From positions 1 to 54,108 of the forward strand of contig JACVCM010000010.1 of assembly GCA_016742125.1 (NCBI GenBank): a stretch of DNA of 54,108 nt. The letters are read 5' to 3'. Position numbers and translations under genes: made by a program. A model generated the notes under the pieces. It was not told the origin of the DNA. It saw only the letters and a list, made by a program, of their open reading frames with translations, and did no database searches. The stretch is from Sphingomonadaceae bacterium (GTDB lineage: Bacteria; Pseudomonadota; Alphaproteobacteria; Sphingomonadales; Sphingomonadaceae). Positions 1 to 7,263 of this stretch are shown here, piece by piece (position 1 is the stretch's first letter; each line of letters opens with the position of its first letter).

Positions 1-1
1 A

Positions 2-751
2 AGGAAGCTGGGCCTGTCAGTGACCCTGCTGGAACCGCTGCCCCGGGTCCGCGCGCTTGTCGCGGGGCAAGGGCTATCGGATGTTTATGAAGCCGACCAC
101 CGCGCCCACGGTTTCGACCTGCGAACGAACGTGACCATTGCCCTCATCGAAGGCGAAGCGAGGGCGACAGGGATCCGCCTTGCCGACGGGCGCGTCATCC
201 CCGCCGACCTCGTAATCGTGGGTATCGGCATCGTTCCCGCGGTCGCGCCTTTGCTCGCGGCGAGTGCCGAGGGTGGTAACGGTGTGCGCGTCGATCAATA
301 CTGTCGAACGTCCCTGCCCGATGTGTACGCAATCGGCGATTGCGCTGCGCATGAAAACAAGTTTGCTGATGGTGCCGTCATTCGCCTTGAATCCGTCCAG
401 AACGCCAATGACATGGCGAATACGGCGGCGCGTGCGATTTGCGGCGATCTGCAGGCCTATCGGGCAACACCCTGGTTCTGGTCCAACCAATATGATCTCA
501 AGCTCCAGACCGTTGGTCTTTCGACCGGCCATGACGCAACAGTTCTCCGCGGGGATGTTTCGTCACGCAGCTTCTCGGTCATCTATCTGAAGGATCGGCG
601 CGTGGTCGCGCTCGACTGCGTCAACGCGACTAGGGATTATGTTCAGGGTAAGGTACTTGTTGCCGAACGTGCTATCATTGAGCCGGCCCAATTCCGTGAC
701 ACCGCATGGTCGATCAAGGAACTGAGTGTGACAAAGGCACGAGTTCGTTGA
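2..751 (+). CDS. Ferredoxin-NAD(P)H reductase, FAD-dependent (5' end cut by window)
   Basis: The frame is open from the first bases, so the N-terminal FAD-binding Rossmann motif lies outside the window. The visible part has the NAD-domain end, then the FAD motif around TSLPDVYAIGDCA with the conserved GD, and a C-terminal reductase domain with the PWFWSNQYDLKLQTVG signature of rhodocoxin/putidaredoxin-type reductases. Such enzymes pass electrons from NAD(P)H to a 2Fe-2S ferredoxin that feeds a cytochrome P450 or ring-hydroxylating oxygenase. No ferredoxin or oxygenase is visible, so partners would be upstream. Its stop overlaps a possible start of the LysR gene, suggesting co-transcription. 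It probably belongs to a catabolic cargo block of the ICE (inference). Confidence 0.85.
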   Translation, partial: RKLGLSVTLLEPLPRVRALVAGQGLSDVYEADHRAHGFDLRTNVTIALIEGEARATGIRLADGRVIPADLVIVGIGIVPAVAPLLAASAEGGNGVRVDQYCRTSLPDVYAIGDCAAHENKFADGAVIRLESVQNANDMANTAARAICGDLQAYRATPWFWSNQYDLKLQTVGLSTGHDATVLRGDVSSRSFSVIYLKDRRVVALDCVNATRDYVQGKVLVAERAIIEPAQFRDTAWSIKELSVTKARVR

Positions 752-1656
752 CCATAGAAATCCGCCAGCTCCGTTATGCCGTTGCGACTGCAGATACGCA
801 GAGCTTCTCGCGGGCGGCAAAGGTGCTGAATGTCAAGCAATCTTCATTGAGCCGCCGTGTCCAGGCGCTTGAGCATCGTCTGGGTGTGCAATTGTTCGAG
901 CGCACCAAGCGCGGCACTTTCCCGACGGAGAATGGCAAGGCGTTCCTGACCGTCGCGCGCCGGATTGTCACCGATGTCGACAATCTTATGACCACCGCCA
1001 AGAATGTCAGTTACGGCGAGGAAGGACGGCTTGCGATTGGGTTCAGCTCCTCCCTGATGACCGGTAATTTGCGTTTTGCCATCGGTGACTATATCGCGCG
1101 CTATCCCGATGTGCAGTTTGATGGTGTCGAGGGTGGGACCGAAAAGCTTCTTGCGGGTTTGCAGGCGCATATCGTCGACGCGGCGATTACGCCGGCTTTG
1201 ATGGCAGAGCCAGGTATCACCAAACGCAGCCTGTGGACCGAGCGCTTGATGGTGGCGGTGCCGGAGGACCATCAGCTGAATGAGGCCGATGCCATTCACT
1301 GGACCGATTTGCGTAATGAGGTGTTTGTGTTGCCGACCGACGGGATCGGACCCACGATTGCAAAGAAGTTGGCGTCGAAGCTCAGCGCCGAGGGATACCG
1401 TGCCAACATCATTGCGCAAGACACCAGCCTTGAAAGCGTGATCAGCACGGTGACGGTCGGTCGTTACATCACCATTGTTTCCGAGGCCTCAACTGGCGTG
1501 ATCTGGCCGGGTCTCAAATTCCTCGAAATCTCCGACAATGGCGATCCGGCGCGACTGGATTTCGCGCTCTACTGGCGGCGGGACAATGACAATCCGGCGC
1601 TCAAAAAGTTTTTCAAGCTCATGCAGGAACGTTACCCAGTCCTTCAGGGCGAATGA
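706..1656 (+). CDS. LysR-family transcriptional regulator
   Basis: An N-terminal winged helix-turn-helix of LysR type (LRYAVATADTQSFSRAAK, then the recognition-helix segment QSSLSRRVQALEHRLGVQLFER) is followed by a substrate-binding domain to the end. Length is normal for the family. Two starts are possible: ATG at 706, inside the reductase gene, or TTG at 748, which overlaps the reductase stop as TTGA and leaves the usual short lead before the HTH; the latter fits the family better. It converges on the DUF2274/trb operon, ending 13 bases past that gene's stop. A LysR gene next to DUF2274 at the end of trb clusters is common in alphaproteobacterial ICEs (from memory). Effector unknown. Confidence 0.88.
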   Translation: MVDQGTECDKGTSSLTIEIRQLRYAVATADTQSFSRAAKVLNVKQSSLSRRVQALEHRLGVQLFERTKRGTFPTENGKAFLTVARRIVTDVDNLMTTAKNVSYGEEGRLAIGFSSSLMTGNLRFAIGDYIARYPDVQFDGVEGGTEKLLAGLQAHIVDAAITPALMAEPGITKRSLWTERLMVAVPEDHQLNEADAIHWTDLRNEVFVLPTDGIGPTIAKKLASKLSAEGYRANIIAQDTSLESVISTVTVGRYITIVSEASTGVIWPGLKFLEISDNGDPARLDFALYWRRDNDNPALKKFFKLMQERYPVLQGE

Positions 1657-1871
1657 GCCACCTTCCGCGCTTTGGCAAAGGTACGGTCGGTCGCGATAAA
1701 CCGTTCGATCATCGCCGGGATCAACCTTTCGGGGGCTGGCGCGCCCTTGGCCTCGCCTTCATTGACGGCCACCGCATAAGCCGCCAGTTCGCGATGCAAG
1801 CGGGTGGATAATTCGACGGTTAAACGCACGGGCTTTTCGTCGGCCAAGTCAGCAAGCTTAAGTCGCGTCAC
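1644..1871 (-). CDS. DUF2274 family small protein, end of trb operon
   Basis: This 75-residue protein begins MTRLKLADLADEKPVRLTVEL and resembles the DUF2274 family, which is found almost only downstream of trbI in conjugative elements. The pattern RLTVELSTRLHRELAAYA looks like a ribbon-helix-helix fold, so it may bind DNA, but no function is established that I know of. It overlaps trbI by 4 bases and so is translationally coupled as the last gene of the operon. Its 3' end overlaps that of the convergent LysR gene. Confidence 0.75.
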   Translation of the reverse strand: MTRLKLADLADEKPVRLTVELSTRLHRELAAYAVAVNEGEAKGAPAPERLIPAMIERFIATDRTFAKARKVAHSP

Positions 1872-3106
1872 CGTCCCTCTCCGTTCGGCGCAAGGATCAA
1901 ATCCCTTGTGACGATCACGCGCACGGGAAAGCCGAGACGGATGGTTAGCGTCGGCGGAATGCCCAATTGCCGCTTCACGATTTCCTGTCCCGCCTGATTG
2001 ATCGTATCTTGCGTTCCGGTCCGCAGCGCACGGGCAAGCGCGCCATCGCTACCAGACCCCAATTCGGCACCGATGCCCAAGACGGTTGAGATCAGCGCAG
2101 CCTTGCCGATGCTGCCCCAGTGGAAGTTGACGCCGTCTTGCAGTCCGGCAAATCCGCCACGATCAGCGCCGGGCTGGCGGTCGAGCTGGATCGAACGGCC
2201 ATCAGGCAAAATCAACCGGTTCCAGGCCAGCAAGACGCGGCTTTGTCCAGCGCTGACCTCTGCATCATAATCGCCGATCAGCCGCGCACCTTGCGGGATC
2301 AGCAGGATGCGCCCCGTAGGGCTGTCATAGACATTTTGCGTCACCTGCGCTGTGATCTGACCCGGCAAGTCGGAGCGAATGCCGGTAATGAGGGCTGCTG
2401 GAATGATACTGCCAGCCTGCAGGATATGCGGATCGGGCGGAACGTTTAGCCGACCGCTCGCCAAAGTGCCGCCATCATTTGCTCGATCAAGAAACGCCCG
2501 CTTGGGCGAAGTGCGGGTGGAGACTTCTTCTGAAACAGAGTTTGGTTGTGCACCCGCCAAAGTGGTAGGATCGATGCCAACGGCCGCACCATCACTCGCA
2601 TCACGCCCACTGGCTCCGGCAAGAAATAACCGGCTCGTCCGTGCGGCGTCGCGTTCCTGCGCGGCAAGCTGGCGCGCTTGCGCTGCTGCGCTGTCTTGGG
2701 CAGACATCGGCGGTTGGCCCGCCGAGGCTGGTTGCAAGGGCGGCAGTGCCGCAACCCCACCATTTTGCTGCGCATCCAGAATAGGCTTGCCAAGATCGCC
2801 GGGTAGCGGCGGACCGAGTTTTGGGACGTCGCTATAGTCTTTGGGTGCTGCAGCCAGCGCATCGGCGGCGGTTTTTCCGTCGGTGATCAGCAATTCTGCG
2901 GGCTTTTCCTGGCCCTTTTCATAGAGCGCATAACCGAACGCTCCACCGATCATTGCCAACGTGGCTGCGCTCGCGATCCCGACCGTCTTGCGCGATAGCC
3001 GCATAACGGTTGGCAGCGGAGGGCGCAGCCGCAGGTCAGGTGGCGCAGTCCTAGGCGCGGGCGCGGCACCAACTTTGGCACCCGTATCTTCGGGTTCGTT
3101 GGTCAT
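1868..3106 (-). CDS. trbI: TrbI / VirB10-like conjugal transfer protein
   Basis: A 412-residue protein with a cytoplasmic Pro-rich N-terminus (to about residue 35), one membrane helix (about 43-62), a long Ala/Gln/Pro-rich periplasmic linker, and a C-terminal TrbI/VirB10 beta-barrel domain (about 220-405, including LLIPQGARLIGDYDAEVSAGQSRVLLAWNRL). VirB10 homologues span both membranes and link the ATPases to the outer-membrane pore of the type IV secretion system. It overlaps trbG upstream and the DUF2274 gene downstream by 4 bases each. Length and domain order are normal. Confidence 0.95.
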   Translation of the reverse strand: MTNEPEDTGAKVGAAPAPRTAPPDLRLRPPLPTVMRLSRKTVGIASAATLAMIGGAFGYALYEKGQEKPAELLITDGKTAADALAAAPKDYSDVPKLGPPLPGDLGKPILDAQQNGGVAALPPLQPASAGQPPMSAQDSAAAQARQLAAQERDAARTSRLFLAGASGRDASDGAAVGIDPTTLAGAQPNSVSEEVSTRTSPKRAFLDRANDGGTLASGRLNVPPDPHILQAGSIIPAALITGIRSDLPGQITAQVTQNVYDSPTGRILLIPQGARLIGDYDAEVSAGQSRVLLAWNRLILPDGRSIQLDRQPGADRGGFAGLQDGVNFHWGSIGKAALISTVLGIGAELGSGSDGALARALRTGTQDTINQAGQEIVKRQLGIPPTLTIRLGFPVRVIVTRDLILAPNGEGR

Positions 3107-4104
3107 CGCCGCTGCTCCTTTGCATCGCGCGTTATCCGCACACGCTGTTCGCTCTTGCGACCACCCATGCGGAGTTCGGCCGCAGCAAAAAGTCGGTCGA
3201 CGATTATATGGCGTCCGGTCACACGGTAGTTGACCAGCTCGCCCTCGCCATTGCCGCCAAGCACGAACACAGGCGGCATTTCGCCTTGCGCAATCTTTTC
3301 CGGAAACTCGATGAATGTCCGCACCCCGTCGTCAAACGCACGGATCGGTCGCCAATCGGGTTTGTCGCCCGAGATCTTGTAGCCGAATGACAGGTTGGGG
3401 AGCGCAATACCGCTTGCGACAGGTGCTGCCTCTTCGGCGGCGCGCGCGCGGCTCCGAATGGCAATCAGCTCGTCCATCGGATAGGTCCAGGACACGGAAG
3501 CCATATAGGTTGACGCATTAGCGCGCAGTTCGAGGAAGTAGGTGCGCCTGTCCGTGTTGATCAGCATGTTGGTCTTGAGATCGGCGCGCGTCGGCTTGAC
3601 GAGGATATGCACCTGTTCGGCAGGCCCAACCCCGCTCACTGTGTCGCCGATGATCCAGCGGACAGTATCACCTGCCGCCACTGGCCCCGGCCCGATCAAC
3701 CGTTCACCGGGCTGAAGCGCAATATCGGTGATCTGTCCGGGCGCTGCATAGACTTGATAGAGCGCGCCATCGGCCCAGGCATATTTTTGCATTGCGTTGA
3801 AGAAACCGTCGCGTCGCGGCTCGATGCGGGCTGCATCATTCGCCTGTTCGATGCGAATGCGCGGGCCTCCCGAAACGGAACGAGCGGAGGCTCGATTCTT
3901 CGTGTGTTTGCGGACAGGCCGTATTTTGTAAGCAGTGGGTTTGGGAGCCTTGATCAACGGCGGCTCGCTGGTTAGTGCCTCAAGAGCAGGCGTTTCGTCC
4001 GGCGCTGCAGGTGTTTGCGCTATCGCGGGTATCGCGACGATAGCAGTGCCTAAAAAGGCAGCGACAAGCATCTGCTTCATTTGTTTGTGCATAGTGCGGT
4101 TCAT
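3103..4104 (-). CDS. trbG: TrbG / VirB9-like conjugal transfer protein
   Basis: A 333-residue secreted protein. The signal peptide is MNRTMHKQMKQMLVAAFLG followed by a hydrophobic stretch and a cleavage region near AIAQT. The mature protein has an N-terminal VirB9 beta-sandwich (VYAAPGQITDIALQPGERL) and a C-terminal domain with the conserved FIEFPEKIAQGEMPPVFVLGG stretch. VirB9 proteins form the outer ring of the T4SS core complex with VirB10 (TrbI), encoded next, and usually a VirB7-type lipoprotein. It overlaps trbF and trbI by 4 bases. Confidence 0.95.
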   Translation of the reverse strand: MNRTMHKQMKQMLVAAFLGTAIVAIPAIAQTPAAPDETPALEALTSEPPLIKAPKPTAYKIRPVRKHTKNRASARSVSGGPRIRIEQANDAARIEPRRDGFFNAMQKYAWADGALYQVYAAPGQITDIALQPGERLIGPGPVAAGDTVRWIIGDTVSGVGPAEQVHILVKPTRADLKTNMLINTDRRTYFLELRANASTYMASVSWTYPMDELIAIRSRARAAEEAAPVASGIALPNLSFGYKISGDKPDWRPIRAFDDGVRTFIEFPEKIAQGEMPPVFVLGGNGEGELVNYRVTGRHIIVDRLFAAAELRMGGRKSEQRVRITRDAKEQRR

Positions 4105-4784
4105 TGACCTAACTCCTTCGACCAGTTGATGGCATTGACGAACAGCCCGAGCGGGTTCTTGCGCAGGGCATCGGGGGTTTTGGGGGTCTGGATCGTCACG
4201 GTGATGATCGCCGACCAGCGCGTGGTCTCGGAAAGGCTGCCGTCTTGATAACGGCGCTCGACCCAGGCGACGCGGAAGCTGGATGCCGAAGCGCGGATCA
4301 CGCTGGTGACATCGACACCGACCTGCACCTTGCCGACCTGCGCAAAGGGATCGTTGGCGCGGGCATAGTCGTTCAAGGCAAGTGCGCCCTGCGGGCTGGT
4401 GAAATTATAGGCGCGGAGCCAGTTCTCGCGGACGACAATGGCGTCGGCGGGGATCGAGCGGACCTGTTCGATGAACCGCGCCAAGTGAAATGCGATTTGC
4501 GGATCACTCGGCTGCCAGTCAGCATTGGCGGGGGCAACGGCCTGCGCTTCGCCGAGTTTGTCGACCTCAACCACCCAAGGAACGATGCTGCCGCGCGCGC
4601 CCTGCCAGATAATCCCCGCAGTAAGCGTGCCTGACAAAGCGAGCGTGCCGAAGAAGGCAAGCCGCCAATTCTTCGCCTGCACCCGCGCAGAGCCGATCCG
4701 GTCATCCCAGGCTTGCTGCGCCCGCTGATAAGGCGTGACCGGCTGAGGCGTGGCGCCGTAGCGGATCGAGGGTCGTCGAAACAT
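4101..4784 (-). CDS. trbF: TrbF / VirB8-like conjugal transfer protein
   Basis: A 227-residue inner-membrane protein with a short cytoplasmic N-terminus that includes PYQRAQQAWDDRIGSARVQAKNWR, one membrane helix (about 42-62), and a periplasmic NTF2-like VirB8 domain containing VVEVDKLGEA and WSAIITVTIQTPKTPDALRKNPLGLFV. VirB8 proteins nucleate T4SS assembly in the periplasm. It sits between trbL and trbG in the standard order. The C-terminal NAINWSKEL is typical of TrbF. Confidence 0.94.
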   Translation of the reverse strand: MFRRPSIRYGATPQPVTPYQRAQQAWDDRIGSARVQAKNWRLAFFGTLALSGTLTAGIIWQGARGSIVPWVVEVDKLGEAQAVAPANADWQPSDPQIAFHLARFIEQVRSIPADAIVVRENWLRAYNFTSPQGALALNDYARANDPFAQVGKVQVGVDVTSVIRASASSFRVAWVERRYQDGSLSETTRWSAIITVTIQTPKTPDALRKNPLGLFVNAINWSKELGQ

Positions 4785-4789
4785 CGTGT

Positions 4790-6121
4790 CTAGTCCTTTT
4801 CGCTGGTATCGATGGTGGTGCCTGCTCCGCCGCTGTCACCCGATTTGAGCGTGTGGGCGGCGATGGTGGCGGTGTGACCGATGGTATGGCGGTCTTTCAT
4901 GGCCTTCGCCCAGGCAGGTGGCGATGAAGCTGGCGCAGGGTCGGGTTGCTGCGGCGGCGTATTCGGGCCGGGAATAATCGTCCCGCCCGCCGCACTAACC
5001 CCGGAACGCGCACCATCCTTGAAGCTCTGCTGCATTCCTTCGGCGGATTTGCGCAACGGCGACATTGCGGCATTCGCCCCAGAATTGACGGCTGCTTGTC
5101 CAACCGCGCCAAGGCCAGATGCCACGGCACCAGGTCCGGACTTGCCAAACGATCCCATCGAATAGGCCATGCTCGCACCGCCGGCGGCTTTGGCACCACC
5201 ATGCGCGGTGGCGGAGGCGGCGCTGGCAACCGCGCCGCCAGCGAGCTTCGCTCCTGCCGCCGCGCCGATCGCCATCCCGCCTGCGGCGAGCGCGGTTCCG
5301 GCGGCGGCGCCTGCGCCAAGCTGGGGGCCGCCCGAAACGATGCCGCTGGCGATGCCGGGGCCGAAGATGCCGAGGCCGAGCAGGCACAGGCTCGCCAGCA
5401 CCACGCCAAGCGCGTCTTCGATCGTCGGTTCGGGGCCGATTGCGCTCGAAAACTGGGCGAACAGCGTCGAGCCAATTCCGACGATCACCGCGAGCACCAG
5501 CACCTTGATGCCCGACGAGATGACGTTGCCGAGCACCCGCTCGGCCATGAAGGCGGTCTTGCCGAACAACCCGAACGGGATCAGCACGAACCCGCACAAT
5601 GTGGTCAGCTTGAACTCGATGAGGGTGATGAACAGCTGGATCGCCAGCACGAAGAAGGCGAGCAGTACAATGGCCCAGGCAAACAGCAGCACCACGATCT
5701 GGATGAAATTCTCGAAGAACGAGACGAACCCCATCAGCTCAGCGATCGAATCGAGGATCGGGCGTCCGGCATCGAGGCCGACCTGCGCGACTCGCCCGGG
5801 CTGGAGCAGCTCGGCGGCGGTGAAGCCGGTGCCGCTGGCCTTGAGGCCTAGCCCAGCAAAGCTCTCGAACACGATCCTTGCGAGCGCGTTCCAATTGCCG
5901 ATGATATAGGCGAACACCCCGACGAACAGCGTCTTCTTGACCAGACGCGCGATGATGTCGTCGCCTTCGCCCCACGACCAGAACAGTGCGGCGAGCGTCA
6001 CGTCGATCACGATCAGGGTGGTCGCAATGAACGCCACTTCGCCCGAAAGAAGGCCGAAACCGCTGTCGATGTAGCGGGTGAAGATGTCGAGGAAGCGATC
6101 GACGACGCCGGTGCCGCCCAT
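4790..6121 (-). CDS. trbL: TrbL / VirB6-like polytopic membrane protein
   Basis: A 443-residue protein. Residues about 25-260 hold several strongly hydrophobic helices, and the Gly/Ala-rich C-terminal half is low complexity. This layout is characteristic of TrbL/VirB6, the polytopic inner-membrane channel component. I chose the ATG at 6121 (MGGTGVVDRFLDIF) over the ATG at 6136 because GGGAG lies 8 bases upstream and relatives start with this sequence (from memory). With this start it does not overlap trbK. The repetitive C-terminus produces many false long frames on the other strand, which should be ignored. Confidence 0.93.
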   Translation of the reverse strand: MGGTGVVDRFLDIFTRYIDSGFGLLSGEVAFIATTLIVIDVTLAALFWSWGEGDDIIARLVKKTLFVGVFAYIIGNWNALARIVFESFAGLGLKASGTGFTAAELLQPGRVAQVGLDAGRPILDSIAELMGFVSFFENFIQIVVLLFAWAIVLLAFFVLAIQLFITLIEFKLTTLCGFVLIPFGLFGKTAFMAERVLGNVISSGIKVLVLAVIVGIGSTLFAQFSSAIGPEPTIEDALGVVLASLCLLGLGIFGPGIASGIVSGGPQLGAGAAAGTALAAGGMAIGAAAGAKLAGGAVASAASATAHGGAKAAGGASMAYSMGSFGKSGPGAVASGLGAVGQAAVNSGANAAMSPLRKSAEGMQQSFKDGARSGVSAAGGTIIPGPNTPPQQPDPAPASSPPAWAKAMKDRHTIGHTATIAAHTLKSGDSGGAGTTIDTSEKD

Positions 6122-6122
6122 G

Positions 6123-6485
6123 TCAGTGGCTCCCATCCGGAGTTGCGCTCTGCGAAGGCGCGGCGCTGTCGCTGTTCAGCGCCGCGCCTTCACGGGCTGA
6201 AGGACCCGTTTCATCGAAACGCGATCCGTCCGCTTCATGGACGGTCATGAAAAACCGGCTGCGTTGTTCAGCCCAAGCACGCATGCAAAGTTGATCACTC
6301 GCCGCCGCCTGGCCGATGCTGCGGCACCGGCGCAGTTCGGCGCGCAGCGGATCGATCTCCTCTTGCGGGACAAGAACAGTCTCGGTCTGCGTTTGCGCGG
6401 GTTCGTTCAATTGCAAGGCGCTGAGCGCGAGGGCGGTGACGACAAAGCCCGCTGCGCCGATCCGCGCAATAGTGCCGGTCTTCAT
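6123..6485 (-). CDS. trbK: TrbK-alt type putative entry-exclusion protein
   Basis: A 120-residue protein with an N-terminal membrane or signal segment (MKTGTIARIGAAGFVVTALAL) and a short polar periplasmic part with two cysteines (LRRCRSIG, DQLCMRAW). Small proteins at this place between trbJ and trbL are annotated as TrbK-alt. In RP4, TrbK blocks redundant transfer into cells that already hold the element. No lipobox is evident, unlike RP4 TrbK, so the entry-exclusion role is by position and family only. Confidence 0.75.
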   Translation of the reverse strand: MKTGTIARIGAAGFVVTALALSALQLNEPAQTQTETVLVPQEEIDPLRAELRRCRSIGQAAASDQLCMRAWAEQRSRFFMTVHEADGSRFDETGPSAREGAALNSDSAAPSQSATPDGSH

Positions 6486-6499
6486 GGGAATGGCTCCAA

Positions 6500-7258
6500 T
6501 CAGTCGTGGAACATCTTGGCAGCGCCAGGCTTGTAGCCTTCGCCTTTGCCAAGGAAGCGGCGCATCTGCTCACGCGCCTGTGCCTGCGCTGCGGCCTTTT
6601 GCGCGGCATCGAGCGATTGCGCTCGGCCGAGCGCCGCCATCGTTGCTGTCAGGTCAGCCAGCTGCTGCGATTGCAGTGCGAGGAGCTGGTTTCCAGCCTG
6701 CGCTGCCTGCAGCGCACCGGTTGCCGACTGGCTGGCGGTGATGAGCTGCTGCATCGTCGTGCGCGCACCTTCCATATTGCCGACAACACCAGCTTGCACC
6801 TTCAGGGCATCTTCAAAGGCCGCGACACTGTTCTGCCAACGGCTTTCAGCGGCTTGCACCATTGATCGCTGGCTTTGGGTCAGGTCCATCGACCTATACT
6901 GCTGGCCAAAGTCGCGCTCGATCTGCTGGACATCATAGGCCATGCGCTGGGCTTGGCCGAGCAGTGCCTGCGTCTGCCTCAACTGCGCCTGCAACGGCTC
7001 AAGTGTCGAAAGCGGCAGGCTTTGCAGGTTGCGCGCTTCATTCAAAAGCGAGGTGGCCTGGTTCTGCAGCTGGCGGATCTGGTTGTTGATCTGCTCAAGT
7101 GTTCGCGCAGCGGTCAGGATGTTCTGCGAATAGTTGCGCGGATCATGGACGATACCCCCTATCTGCGCCTGTGATGGCGAAGCGACAACGAGCGAGGCCC
7201 CTGTCGCGACAAAGGCAACCGAGGCTGCAAGTGCATGTTTGAACGATTTGAACGTCAT
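6500..7258 (-). CDS. trbJ: TrbJ / VirB5-like conjugal transfer protein
   Basis: A 252-residue secreted protein. The signal peptide ends near ASPSQAQIGG. It is followed by mostly helical, Gln/Ala-rich sequence with coiled-coil character (about 45-240), as in VirB5/TrbJ proteins that sit at the pilus tip and aid contact and pilus assembly. The start is the ATG before TFKSFKHAL, 5 bases past the trbE stop. The C-terminus GKGEGYKPGAAKMFHD is typical of the family. Confidence 0.92.
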   Translation of the reverse strand: MTFKSFKHALAASVAFVATGASLVVASPSQAQIGGIVHDPRNYSQNILTAARTLEQINNQIRQLQNQATSLLNEARNLQSLPLSTLEPLQAQLRQTQALLGQAQRMAYDVQQIERDFGQQYRSMDLTQSQRSMVQAAESRWQNSVAAFEDALKVQAGVVGNMEGARTTMQQLITASQSATGALQAAQAGNQLLALQSQQLADLTATMAALGRAQSLDAAQKAAAQAQAREQMRRFLGKGEGYKPGAAKMFHD

Positions 7259-7263
7259 GGGGA

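Noticed and set aside
4881..5909. Long plus-strand open frames opposite trbL
   Set aside because: They are Ala/Arg/Pro-rich mirror frames of the repetitive trbL C-terminus; trbL has clear membrane helices and operon coupling.
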